Shown here in pieces: positions 46,780 through 58,122 of a stretch of 64,000 nt of DNA. Source of the stretch: Mugil cephalus. Taxonomy: Eukaryota > Chordata > Actinopteri > Mugiliformes > Mugilidae. How positions within the stretch are numbered: position 1 is the first letter of the stretch; the number at the start of each line of letters is the position of its first letter. The notes below the pieces were generated by a model. The model ran no database searches and was not told the DNA's origin. It saw nothing but the letters and a program-made list of their open reading frames with translations. The translations under genes and the position numbers were made by a program. The stretch spans positions 1,651,575 to 1,715,574 of the forward strand of contig NC_061776.1 in NCBI RefSeq assembly GCF_022458985.1. Direction: 5' to 3'.

Positions 46780-49050
46780 AATCCAGAAAAACAGGTAAAA
46801 ACGTCTTTTAACTGAGATAATACTTTATAAAAGAAGGACATGTTTACTTTATTACTGCAAATAATCTTTTTAAGTCATTTTACTAATTTCAAGTCTTTTT
46901 TGTTTTTGTTTTTTTTTGTTTTGCTGGGGTCATTTTTAAAAATCTCCTTTTAAATTCTTCACGTGAGTAAAATAATATATTTTTTTAAAAAAATCAACAA
47001 ATCTTTTTCATAGTTTTAAATCTCTTCTGTCATTTTAGGTCTTTTTTGCTGCTTCTTTACAGTAATTTTACCGTTTTCTTTTTCAATCTTTTTTTCCACA
47101 TTTATTTTGTCATTTTCAGACTTTCTGTAGTTTTTATCTCCTTATACGTGTTTCACCTATAACACATGCATTTTGTTTAAAAACATAGAAACTATTTTCA
47201 TTGTTTTGATAGTTTTTGTCACACACTTTAAATCCTGCAACAATACATTTTGTATCTTCTTTATAATCATTTTACTATTGTGTTGTTGTGTTGTTATTCC
47301 TTTTGATAAATGTTGACCTGAGTGAAATGCTGGCACAGGGGAAATACTAATTAATGAAAAAAATATAAGAGCTGATCTCTAGCAGTTTGGATTCAAATTT
47401 ATTTAAATTCATATTTTCTTAAATAAAACATCTTTAATGTAAGTTTCATTGTTGCAAATGATTTTCAGTCATTTTAAGTCTTTTGTTGTAGATTCTTTGT
47501 AGTAATTTTTATCATTTTGTGCATTTTTACCAACAATATCGTGGTTGTTTTACATATTTGTCATTTCTTTAAGAACAATATCTCAGTCATTTTCTACCAG
47601 TGTTCAGTTGTCATGATTAATATTTACAGTTTATTTAAAGAAAGCGCTTTCACACCTTCAACAAACACACATTTAATTCCACAAAGGACAAAACGAACAC
47701 AAAATAATTTTATTGGTCAATTTATTTACAAAAACTGACACATGATAAAACCTTTGATACACTGAACTCGTCTATGACGTGAACTTTAACAGCGGAGAAC
47801 GAGACAAATCTTCCAGAAATGCACCGGCCTCGTAGTTTCTTTAAGTCCAGGTGCTTTTCTGTAGGATCTGATTAGTGTGAACTGTACGACTGGAAACCTT
47901 CACTGACAGAAGGAGATTAGCTTTATTTTTACTTTGAAAACAGTAAAGTCTGACAAAAACCTTTTAGTTTAAAATGAACAGAAAAACTTCACATCTGAGA
48001 CGTCGGACATCAAGAATAAAAAGAAAAAAAAAACAGGTAAGAAAAATAAATATTAGACAAAATGTTAAACGTTTTCCTTTTTTAACCCTCCTATTATCTT
48101 TGTTTGATGTTTTTAAATATGTGATTAACATATTTATTTCACGTTTTGTGATTGAATGTGGACATTGGCCCCAACATGATACAGTTTTTCATACAAAATG
48201 TCATAGATAACAAAAATATATATATATATATTAGAAATGCTATGAAGGTGAATCAGGAATAGATGTGAGGGGTTTGTTTTTTATTTAAAGTGTATGTAGG
48301 TATCCAGCCAAAGACTTAGACGACCAAGAACTGGTCCTGGGGTTTAGTAAATAAATGCACTGGAGCCGTTTACAGAAAGGGACAAAGTCCTTTTAAAGAC
48401 GCTTCGTCCTTTTAACATTTAAACCTTTTCTAACTCTGTTGAGGCTGAATAAGCTGATTTAAAACCTGCTGCATTAGAGGTTTTTCAGGAGGAGAAAACC
48501 TCTAGGAGCTTTTTAACTGTTTGTAGTAATTATCCCTAATATTGTGTTTATATGTTTATTTATTTCTACTCATTCAAAATGTAAAACTTTTAAGAGCTTC
48601 ACTAATGAGGAACAGAGCCGGGTAATAACTTATCTTATTACACGATTCACGGCCAAAAACACAAACCCCCCACGACGGGAATTTACCACTTCGTCTGTGG
48701 CTGAAACGCGGCTAAAGATAGAAACACGACAGATTTATTCCACCACGAGTCACGAGCAGCAGCCACATCCTCCGGTAAAATTAGGGAAACCAGATGTCAC
48801 AGATTTATGGGGACAGTCCAAAAAAAATGTCCCCAAATTTTAGCGTTTTTAATGAATGAGGGGAAGAAAAAAAAAGAATTTGCACGCAGACTACAGTTAT
48901 TACGGTATCTGGTCACAGACACAGTTTAAACATGTGGAAATAAACGAAACCGTAATTGTCTCTTTCACATTTCATCTTGATAACAGTTTTTTTTTTATCT
49001 CCAAGATGAAAATTGTAGTTTCCTCCACAACTTCCTACTTAAATCTGTAG
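46780..49050. other. Spacer between zinc-finger genes A and B
   Basis: Very AT-rich, with T-runs and no supportable exon. A phrase TTAACCCTCCTATTATCTTT at about 48080 looks like a degraded transposon end, and an AT run lies at 48216-48231. Otherwise I see nothing. Confidence 0.5.
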
Positions 49051-49056
49051 TTTATT
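49051..49056 (-). promoter_or_regulatory. Likely polyA signal of zinc-finger gene B
   Basis: Minus-strand AATAAA about 100 bp after the gene B stop codon. Confidence 0.6.
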
Positions 49057-49156
49057 TGACTCTAACTGGTCAGTATGAGACAGAATGTTGTTTTTTTTTC
49101 AGCCCGTATCTGTTTTTTAGCGCTCAGTGATGGACCCGACGGTAACAGGAAGCTGC

Positions 49157-52100
49157 TCACAGGACGTTGGGGTGACACTTCTTCATGTGCAGCTTGAGGC
49201 TGTATTTGACGATGAAGCTGCGGGCGCAGACGGCGCAGGAGTACGGTCTCTCTCCCGTGTGGATGCTCATGTGCGACTTGAGATGCGCCGACTGCGTGAA
49301 CTTCTTCCCGCACTGGCTGCAGCTGAAGGGCCTCTCGCCCGTGTGGATGCGCATGTGCACCTCCAGGTTCTGGGTGGTGGCGTACGTCCGGTTGCAGACG
49401 GAGCAGATGAAGCGCTTCCCCCGGGGGAACCCGCCCCCGGCGCCGGCGCCGCCCCGGCCCCCGGACTGCTCCCGGTACAGGGCCAAGTTCATGACCACGT
49501 CGCCGTCCTCGAAGTCGAAGGCGGCGGCGCCGCCGCCCTCGGACGCGTCCCCGCAGTCCGCGGGCGCCGAACCCGAGACGCTGACGAGCTTCAGCCCGAA
49601 CGCCTCCGCGTTCTCGCTCTGGTGGAACTGAGCGAAGGACGTCTGGGCTTTGGTCTGCGTGGACCAGGACGGGTCCAGGCCCAGGTCCAGCTCCGCCCTG
49701 GTGGACGGGGACTCGATCAGGGCGCCGCCGCTGAAGAACATGGACCTGGCGGAGCCCGGGGGGACCAGAGGACACTCCTGGACCAGCTGGACGTCCGGGT
49801 CCACCTGGGACGAGTAGGAGCAGACCGAGTCTCCGGCCTCCGCCTCGTCCCGGATCTGGACGGGCCGGCCCGGCTCGCTGCCGGGCGAGTCCAGGCTGTA
49901 GAGGGACGCCGTCTTCTTCGTGGACGTTTTCTGGACGAGCTGCTCGGACGGGGACGACTTCTCTGGGTCTTCATTTCCCGGCCAACGTCTCTTCATCCGC
50001 CGAGACCGGACCCCGTCCTGGACTGAAGCTCCGTCAGACGGAGTCTTAGCAGCTGGAAGGAAACGCACAAAGATAAAGCTAAAGATGCTAAAGAGGCTAA
50101 AGATGTTAAAGAGGCTAAAGGAGCTAAAGATGCTAAAGGAACTAAACAAGCTAAAGACGCTAAAGGAGCTAACAAAGACGTTAAAGACACTAAAGATGCT
50201 TAAGGAGCTAAAGATGCTAAAGAAGCTAAAGGAACTCAAGATGCTTAAGACGATAAAGACACTAAAGAAGCTATAGATGCTAAAGGAACTAAACAACTTA
50301 AAGATGCTAAAGAAGCTAAAGATGCTAAAGGAACTAAACAAGTTAAAGACGCTAAAGAAGCTAAAGATGCATAAGGAGCAAAAGACGCTAAAGATGCTAA
50401 AGATGCATAAGGAGCAAAAGACGCTAAAGATGATAAAGAGGCTAAAGACGCCAAAGAGGTTAAATAAGCTAAACAAGCTAAAGACGCTAAAGGAGCTAAA
50501 GATGCTGAAGACGATAAAGACGTGTTTTCCCTTAGAAATGAACCCTCTAACATTCCTCTGGGTGGAATATGGGGCCACAGTAGAACCATAGAGTCCACAG
50601 AGACCAGGGTCCTTACAGACCAGGGTCTTTACTGACCAGGGTCCACAGAGACCAGGGTCCACAGAGACCAGGGTCCACAGAGACCAGGGTCCACAGAGAC
50701 CAGGGTCCTGACAGACCAGGGTCCTTACAGACCAGGGTCCTTACAGATCGGGGTCCACAGAGACCAGGGTCCATAGAGACCAGGGTCCACAGAGACCAGG
50801 GTCCACAGAGACCAGGGTCCTTATAGACCAGGGTCCACAGAGACCAGGGTCCACAGAGACCAGGGTCCTTATAGACCAGGGTCCATAGAGACCAGGGTCC
50901 ACAGTAGAACCATAGAGTCCACAGAGACCGGGGTCCTTATAGACCAGGGTCCTTATAGACCAGGGTCCACAGAGACCGGGGTCCTTATAGACCAGGGTCC
51001 TTACAGATCGGGGTCCACAGAGACCAGGGTCCATAGAGACCAGGGTCCACAGAGACCAGGGTCCTTATAGACCAGGGTCCACAGAGACCAGGGTCCACAG
51101 AGACCAGGGTCCTTACAGATCGGGGTCCACAGAGACCAGGGTCCACAGAGACCAGGGTCCTTATAGACCAGGGTCCACAGAGACCAGGGTCCACAGAGAC
51201 CAGGGTCCTTATAGACCAGGGTCCTTATAGACCAGGGTCCACAGAGACCAGGGTCCACAGAGACCAGGGTCCTTATAGACCAGGGTCCATAGAGACCAGG
51301 GTCCACAGTAGAACCATAGAGTCCACAGAGACCGGGGTCCTTATAGACCAGGGTCCTTATAGACCAGGGTCCACAGAGACCGGGGTCCTTATAGACCGGG
51401 GTCCTTATAGACCAGGGTCCTTACAGACCGGGGTCCTTACAGACCGGGGTCCACAGAGACCAGGGTCCATAGAGACCAGGGTCCTTACAGACCGGGGTCC
51501 ATAGAGACCAGGGTCCTTATAGACCAGGGTCCACAGAGACCAGGGTCCTTACAGACCAGGGTCTTTACTGACCAGGGTCCACAGAGACCAGGGTCCAGAT
51601 AAACCAGGGTCCTGGTCCCTGGTTTATCTGGTCCAGAGTAATAATCAGAAGTCGTCTCCACTCACGTTCCTCGTTGTCCGAGTCTTCGTCTTTGATCAGA
51701 ACCACGTCTGGAAACTGGAGACGACACAAACACCAGGTCAGTCATTTATTTTATTTTATTTTATTTCATTTATTACAAAAAGGATAAATGGACCAATCAG
51801 GAGATGATGTGTCAACAGTTGCTATGGAGACAGGAGACGGTTCAGAGACGGGACATGTTTGGGACATTTAGATTATTACTGACTGATGGTTATAAATAAC
51901 TTTGATGTTGCTGCTTTGGATTTTTGTTCTAACTCATAAAAGTGGTTTATTATTTATTTCATTCATTGATTAAAAACAAAACAAGAAATAAATAATAATA
52001 ATAAAACAACTGTCACCCAACACTGAGTGTCACGTTTTGTATAATTTATAGAAGTCGTACGAACAAAACAAACCAAAATGAAATGTTCGTAGACGTGTCA

Positions 52101-54370
52101 TGAAAACACAACGAGTACGACAATGAAACGTAACATGTTTTCTAACTTTTAGTTTGTTTTTAGGTCCAATGTGTTAACACAGTTTGTTAAAATGAAAATA
52201 ACTGGAAAGTCACATGTGAGTAAAGAACGAAACCAAAGAGGACGAACAGTTTTTAACGTGGAACAGAAACAAGAACCAAAAGGCTCCAAACAGGGACAGT
52301 TTACACTCATCAACTTTATTTCTTTCCTGTTTTATTAAACCAAAGTTCATACATTTGAGTTTTGTTTCATCACTTTTTGTCCGTTTCATGATTTTCCATC
52401 AATTAACAGTTTAAATATAAATTGTGTAGTTGGATAAAAGTCAGATTAATTATTAATGAGGAGAATCTTCAATGTTTTATGTTGTTTCCTCTTTAGAAAC
52501 TGATCATGTAAATAAATAAACCAACAGGCTGACGATCAAATACGTTTTTAAATGATTGATATTTTTAAAGTTGGTTTAATTAAATGAAACTAGTCTTGTT
52601 CTGCAGGAACGTGACTATGAACCACGTCCTGGTCCACGACTTCATTTACGTTTCTATGGGAGAATAATTAAAAATGCAGAACGTGTGGAACCGGATTATA
52701 AATATTAATTAAAGAGACCAGAGAGTTCACCTTCTTCCCCGTTTCTTTTCATCATCCCGTTATCTCCACGTCCCTTATCTCTGCAGACGCCTTTTGGTTT
52801 CTCACAATAAGAAGATAATTAACACGACTGTGAGACAATAAACATCCACTGTTTATCTCGGAGCCCGAGCACATTATTACGTCCTGATGTAGAGATTAAA
52901 CAGACGACGCTGACCCTGTTAAAGGCTCATTCAGTCCACAAACCTGGTGTTTAAACCCCGTTCTTTAAATAATAAAACACTTTTACAACGTTTTTCTAGG
53001 TAGAAAGTGGGAAGAAAATAAAAACATCGTCTATTCTTTCACTTCCAGTTACATCAGTTTGTTTATTGTCGACTCGAATACAGAGAAACACTGAAAAATA
53101 ACTTTATTAGTCAATTACAGTGAAAGTGAACAGATTAACGACGTTTATAATCAGAGTTAATTTGCAGGTTTGTAAATTTATTTCTCACAGGTTATTAGTT
53201 CATATAAATGTAGAATTCTAGTTGTTTTTCTAGTTTTATAGACTAAACGATTAATCGGTTGAATACATTGATTTTATTATTTAATGTTACTATAAATTTA
53301 TGTAGGCTAAGTATTTTTTATCATGAATTAACGTATAAGGAAACAAATGATCAATTAATTGGCTGATTGATTAAGCTCCAGATGTTTTTAAAACTATTTA
53401 CACAATTATTATTATTATTACTGAATGCATTACAGTTATTATTATTGTTATTATTTAATAAATTATAAACATATGCACTATTTACACTTATTAAATATTT
53501 AAATGATTTACTCATTTATTATTATTATTACTGAATGCATTAGTTATTATTATTGTTATTATTTAATAAATTATACACTATTTACACTTATTAAATATTT
53601 TAATTATTTACTAATTTATTATTATTACTGAATACATTGCAGTTATTATTATTAATATTTAATAAATTATACACTATTAACACTACTTAAATATTTAAAT
53701 TATTTACTCATTTATTATTATTATTACTGAATACGTTATAAAAATTATTTATAATAAATATAATTAATAATATTTAGTTATTCGTTATTATTATTGTTAT
53801 TATTTAATAAATTATAAACATATACACTATTTACACTAGTATTATTACTACGGAATACATTATAAATATTATTTATAATAAATATAATTAATAATATTGA
53901 GTTATTCCTTATTATTCCTATTTAATAAATGATAAACATGTAATTTATTCACCCAGCGCAGGACACACGGGTGCAGCTCCAGGTGTGTTTACCTCCACCT
54001 CCGCGGCTCCACCAGCGGCTTCCTGCCCGCTCCCGTCCCGCTGCGGCTCCACCGTTCCCGGCGGCTGAGGCGCAGCCTCCTCGGTCATCGCCGCCGCCGC
54101 CTCCTCCGCCGCCGCCGCCTCCTCCTCCTCCTCCTCCACCGACGCCGCCGCCGTCGTCGCCGCCCTCTCCCCGCGGACGACGATGGACTCGATGAGGTGC
54201 AGCTTCTTCCTCAGGTCCTGGTTCTCCTTGTGGCTGCGGCTGATCTCCATCTGCAGCACCGCGTAGCCCTCGTCCACCAGCTCGCAGATCTCCGCCACGG
54301 CCGCCTTGGTCAGAGCGGCCATGATGATGGACAGCTGGTCCTGGAGGGCCCGGCTACTGAGGACCGACAT
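49157..54370 (-). CDS. C2H2 zinc-finger protein B (three fingers)
   Basis: Three coding exons on the minus strand, 54370-53993 (126 codons), 51714-51666 and 50052-49157, in consistent phase; 1323 nt, 440 residues. The N-terminal module (DQLSIIMAALTKAAVAEICE, LVDEGYAVLQMEISRSHKEN, QDLRKKLHLIES) aligns along its length with genes A and C, followed by Glu/Ala-rich runs. The small middle exon encodes FPDVVLIKDEDSDNEE; IKDE is a SUMO-type site. The last exon has a long Ser/Asp-rich linker and three fingers with heads FICSVCNR, FSCSQCGK and YSCAVCAR, joined by TGERP linkers; the last ends H-x4-H. Helix contacts (-1,2,3,6) are T/Q/N/V, Q/A/H/S and V/Y/S/L. Both introns are long for this cluster, and the 3' one is filled by two tandem arrays. 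Likely a nuclear DNA-binding protein of unknown target. Confidence 0.9.
50074..50522 (+). repeat. 9-bp GCTAAAGRN array
   Basis: About 50 copies of GCTAAAGAT/GCTAAAGGA/GCTAAAGAA in the 3' intron of zinc-finger gene B. Because the period is nine bases, several frames stay open in both directions and mimic Leu-Lys or Ala-Ser-Leu proteins. It begins about 20 bp upstream (in gene terms) of the last-exon acceptor. Confidence 0.95.
50584..51614 (+). repeat. 16-bp GACCAGGGTCCACAGA array, about 64 copies
   Basis: Tandem 16-bp units of two main kinds, GACCAGGGTCCACAGA and GACCAGGGTCCTTATA, arranged in larger repeated blocks; a block beginning TAGAACCATAGAGTCC recurs at about 50581, 50905 and 51310. 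In the intron of zinc-finger gene B. The GACC...GGTC core is near-palindromic. Confidence 0.97.
51595..51631. repeat. 15-bp perfect hairpin at the array edge
   Basis: CCAGATAAACCAGGG (51595-51609) is exactly inverted at 51617-51631 with a 7-nt loop. It marks one border of the 16-bp array, about 35 bp from the middle exon of gene B. Confidence 0.9.
51715..53992. other. Long intron of zinc-finger gene B
   Basis: AT-rich intron. From about 53390 to 53940 it has four or five imperfect copies of a roughly 110-bp unit (TTTACACTTATTAAATATTT, TTATTATTATTACTGAATGC). No exon is supportable. Confidence 0.6.
53395..53940 (+). repeat. Imperfect ~110-bp AT-rich tandem repeat
   Basis: Phrases ATTATTATTACTGAATGCAT, TTTAATAAATTATAAACAT and CACTATTTACACTTATTAAA recur four to five times with small changes. 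Confidence 0.75.
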
Positions 54371-54500
54371 GGCGACGAGACCCGGACAACCTCGAACACG
54401 GACCCGGCGAAAAAAAAAAACCCACAGAACCCGGATCCGAACCCGACGTTCCCCGCGGAGCTCGCTCTGAAGTCGGAGCCGTTGGAAAACACAAAGAGGA

Positions 54501-54541
54501 CCGGAAGTTGTTGTTCTTCGTTTCCGCTTCACTTCCGCAAC
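54501..54541. promoter_or_regulatory. ETS-type sites upstream of zinc-finger gene B
   Basis: ACCGGAAGTTG and CACTTCCGCAAC, two ETS-type (GGAAGT) sites in opposite orientation, 130-170 bp upstream of the gene B start codon, in a GC-rich block typical of a CpG promoter. Confidence 0.5.
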
Positions 54542-54605
54542 AACACGGTCGCTTCAAAATAAGAGTCTGCTGCACAATTATTATTATTTAATAATTTATA
54601 AATTA

Positions 54606-54676
54606 ATTATATTATATTATATTATATTATATTATATTATATTATATTATATTATATTATATTATATTATATTATT
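54606..54676 (+). repeat. ATATT pentamer array
   Basis: About fourteen copies of ATATT, followed by an ATT run to 54712. Confidence 0.95.
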
Positions 54677-55011
54677 AATTATTATTATTATTGTTATTAT
54701 TATTATTATTATTTCCCGTTGGCTATGAAAATATCGCTGAGGGAACGTTAACCCATTCCCCTTGTTTCAGATAGAGACTTTATGATCTATTTTATATTTA
54801 GATGTATTTATTTTTTAGATATACTTAATATAATTATTACCTTTTAAACACCTGACATCAAGTTGCTAATTACGGAGCACCTAAGGGGACATGGTGGGGA
54901 AAAAAATAAATTAAAAAAAGGAGATATCAGGATGTATCTCGTGCTCGAGCTGCCTCTAGAGGCTGCACAAGATGATGAATGTATTTGCACGCGACTAGTT
55001 TCACCTGGTTT

Positions 55012-55070
55012 CAGTGTTGGGGGTAACGCGTTACAAAGTAACGGGTTACTGTAACGAGATTACTTTTTTT
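55012..55070 (+). mobile_element. Transposon end fragment (GGGTAACGCGTTACAAAGTA type)
   Basis: GTGTTGGGGGTAACGCGTTA and CAAAGTAACGGGTTACTGTA match from memory a very common teleost DNA-transposon terminus. The opposite end was not found nearby. Confidence 0.5.
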
Positions 55071-55359
55071 CATCTGGAGGAGTCGATGAGCAGCCGACCC
55101 CGCCTCAACAGGTAAAGCTTTTATTTTTAAGTGTGTTGGAGCGCAGAAGCTGGTAACGCCAGTGACGGCTGGCCAATAGAGGGCGCTACTTAACACTCAC
55201 CACATTACCTTGAATAAGACATAAAAAATTTAAATAAAAATAAAATAATAAATAAAATATTTCTAAATACATGCATATTTATATATTTATTTTAGATGTG
55301 CAAAATAAATATTTTATAGTTAATGATGAGTAAAGTTATTTCGTTCATCGACGTTGTCT

Positions 55360-55530
55360 GATTGGTGACGTATTTCCGCTGTAGAGCGGAAGTGTTGCAC
55401 TTGCGCAGTAACTCCTCTTAGGACCGAGCCGGGTCGCACGTCTTCTGCGCCCAGAGCTGAATGCAGCCTAATTTGCATACCACCACCCTCCCGCCATGGG
55501 GCTGACGTCATAAAGTGTGACTGATTGGAC
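55360..55530. promoter_or_regulatory. Promoter-like block between zinc-finger genes B and C
   Basis: A cluster of sites: ATTGG (55361, 55524), CGGAAGTG (55388, ETS), TTGCGCAGTA (NRF1-like), octamer ATTTGCAT (55471-55478) and a full CRE TGACGTCA (55503-55510). It is GC-rich against AT-rich surroundings. No known gene starts here. Confidence 0.45.
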
Positions 55531-55539
55531 AGGCCGAGC

Positions 55540-55833
55540 CGCGGGAGTTAGAGACGAACAGACAGATGCAAAATGGTGAAAGAGAAATTAAATAGTAAAG
55601 TGAAGTCGCCTAAAACAAAACCTTTTGAGAGGAGAAGCTCGACGTGAAAGAGCTCGGACCTGATCATCACAGTTAATCATCAGTCCAAAGACAGAGGGAG
55701 ACAGACAGGACGCTGGTTTAGCAACAAGGCTAGGCTAACTGCTAGTAGCGAGGCTAATGCTTTATTCTGCTTTTCCTTTTCCAATCCTTCCTTTTTCAAA
55801 CGTCAGGACCTGAGCCAGCACGGATTAAAACAG
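55540..55833 (+). ncRNA. Possible first exon of an unannotated transcript
   Basis: Follows the promoter-like block and ends at AAACAG|GTATGAC, a usable donor. It contains a 24-codon open frame (55573-55647, MVKEKLNSKVKSPKTK then PFERRSST). There is no downstream exon that I can identify, so this rests on context only and could be noncoding. Confidence 0.25.
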
Positions 55834-57349
55834 GTATGACTGATTTAAAGCACTTTAAAAGAAAAGTCAATAAAGTATCAACAACCTGGGATCCACATGG
55901 AAAATGCGACTAGCCGCGTTTAGCTGTTTAGCTACATGACATTATAATGTTGTTTTTGTTGTTTTCATTAATGTAAATACTCTGGTATAGAATATGTTTG
56001 CTTGTTTTTTGTTATATGTCTCATTTTGGAGTCATATAGTAATAATAATAATAGTGATGATTATTATTGTGTAAGCAATTTATGTATTTATTATTTATTA
56101 ACTTATAAAGAAAAAATATTAGAATAATAGCTGTAGAAAACGTTTTGAAATATTTTAATTAAAAAAATTATTAAACTAAGAACAATATAGCACATTTGGC
56201 AGATAAAATAATGTTGAAGAATAATGAACTGATTAAAGAATTAAATTATTAAGAGGTAGAAAACCAAGTATCGGTATGGAAAAAATATGCTACACGAACA
56301 ACTAAAAAATAATATGTAACAAAAGCTTGGATTAAAAAATACTTCACAATTTTAAATTAAGCCCGAAAAATTTACAGAGAAAATAAATGAAACTTAATGA
56401 AATATAAAAATAATTTTAAATCTGTAGTAAACTAAAGTAAGTATTTGAGTATAACTTTTTGAAACTGACCTAAAGATGTGTAGGATAAAGTTTTGTAGAT
56501 AGAATAAAAGCTAAATATAATAATAACCATTGAACAGATCACAGTGAATACCTTAGAGAATAAATATGCTACAAGCACAACTAAAGAAATAAGAAAAAAA
56601 AAATAAGTTTTTAATCATTATTTGTTTCTCTTGTTTTACAATTGTAACGTAGATGATTTTAATCTAAATAATCTCTCATGTTCTTGGTGTTGGAAGCTAC
56701 AGAGAAAGAGTCGCCTCCATGTGATTCTTCCTCTCAGATGTCGTGAATGTCGATACAGACGAGATTAGAGGACGTGATTAACAGCCGAACATGATAAACA
56801 ACTGATAAGGTCACGTTAACCCTTAAAGATGCTGAATAATGCATCTAATCTCTCACTACTTTAATCTTTGTACTGAAGGAAACTGATCATTTAAGGTCCC
56901 ACAACACGATTGTTTTCTCATTTGCGACATTTTCTTGGAAAGGAATTACAATTTTGACCTTATATGTTATTTCTTGAACTTTTCTCATAAAAAAACTCAA
57001 CACTTTGACCAACAATCCCAACTGTGTTGATATGAACTAAACATGAAGAGATGGAAATGAAGCAGCAGCTGATCCGCATCAAACCAAACGATTCGTGAAA
57101 GATTTCACACTTTTATTTCCAGATATTCACCAACCAGAGAATTTCACACGATTCTTACGAGGGCCCGACCGACATATCGGACGATAAGAGCCAATTAGAG
57201 GAGTTAACGTGTATTTTTCACAAATAAAATTCAGGTTTTCATCAGAGATGACGTCCTTGTGCTACGTAGCCACTAGAGGGCGCTACACAGTCACGGCCCA
57301 CAGAGCGAAGTTTCCCACGTTTTGTCGCGTTTGACTGACATGTTAGTGA

Positions 57350-57641
57350 GCTAAAGTTAGGCTACGCTTAGTCTAGCTTAAAAATTACCTTGCTAATCAC
57401 TTTCACCGAGTCAGTAGTGGCTAAAGTTAGCATAACGCTAGGGTAACTAGCTTAAATATTACCTCGCTGAAGACTTTAACTGAGTCAGTAATGGCTAAAG
57501 TTAGCATAACGCTAGGGTAACTAGCTTAAATATTACCTCGCTGAAGACTTTAACTGAGTCAGTAATGGCTAAAGTTAGCATAACGCTAGGATAACTAGCT
57601 TAAATATTACCTTGCTAATCACTTTAACCAAGTCAGTAACA
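57350..57641 (+). repeat. 74-bp tandem repeat inside the TIR element
   Basis: Copies start at 57420, 57494 and 57568, with a diverged one at about 57350. Each begins GCTAAAGTTAGCATAACGCT and ends near AACTGAGTCAGTAATG. The two middle copies are almost identical, so the expansion is recent relative to the element. Confidence 0.95.
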
Positions 57642-57933
57642 GCACAATAAAGGTTAACGGCATCACACTCACTCAGGCAGCTACATGCTACGTCATTAGA
57701 TAAGAGCTAATTAGCATAAAGGGCTAAACTAACTCCAGCAGACTGTGTTTTTTTAAGGAGGAAAAGGTGTTTCTGGTCAAATTGATTTATATTTATGATG
57801 TTTTTTTAATTTATTTTAAATTTATTTTATGTTTAAAATGTTCTCTACAATAGTCCTTCATAATAAAAGCATTTAAAAATAGTAAAATGTTCCCCTTCGA
57901 TTTATATCTTTGTAACACGTGTTTGGAACCATC

Positions 57934-57939
57934 TTTATT
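57934..57939 (-). promoter_or_regulatory. Candidate polyA signal of zinc-finger gene C, inside the TIR element
   Basis: Minus-strand AATAAA 184 bp after the gene C stop codon. It is the first such hexamer downstream and lies within the 57160-58019 transposon. Confidence 0.5.
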
Positions 57940-58122
57940 TTTAATTGAATCGACTCAAACATCAGTTATCAGAGTTTTTTTTAATGCACTAATATCAGAA
58001 TCCGTATCGGTCGGGCCCTTGTTCTCCGACGGCTCGAACCGATCCGGATCAGGTTCTGGTTCTGGTTCTGGTTGGCTCCTGCAGAGTTCGTCTTCAGGTC
58101 TAACGAAGTCCCGGTGGTCGTG

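Larger units (their letters stand above)
57160..58019. mobile_element. 860-bp TIR element (AGGGCCCGACCGA ends)
   Basis: AGGGCCCGACCGACATATCG at the left is inverted at the right as CGTATCGGTCGGGCCCT, with one mismatch and a small gap. The inside has a CACTAGAGGGCGCTAC phrase, a 74-bp tandem repeat and AT-rich DNA, but no transposase. A non-autonomous DNA transposon of a teleost family; a related fragment is at 38756. A target-site duplication is not evident. Confidence 0.82.

Noticed and set aside
49127-50026. 299-codon plus-strand frame
   Set aside because: Antisense shadow of the last exon of zinc-finger gene B. The minus strand has real C2H2 fingers and splice sites.
50245-50598. Ala-Ser-Leu-rich minus frame and Leu-Lys-rich plus frame
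   Set aside because: Both are readings of the 9-bp GCTAAAGRN array in an intron of gene B.
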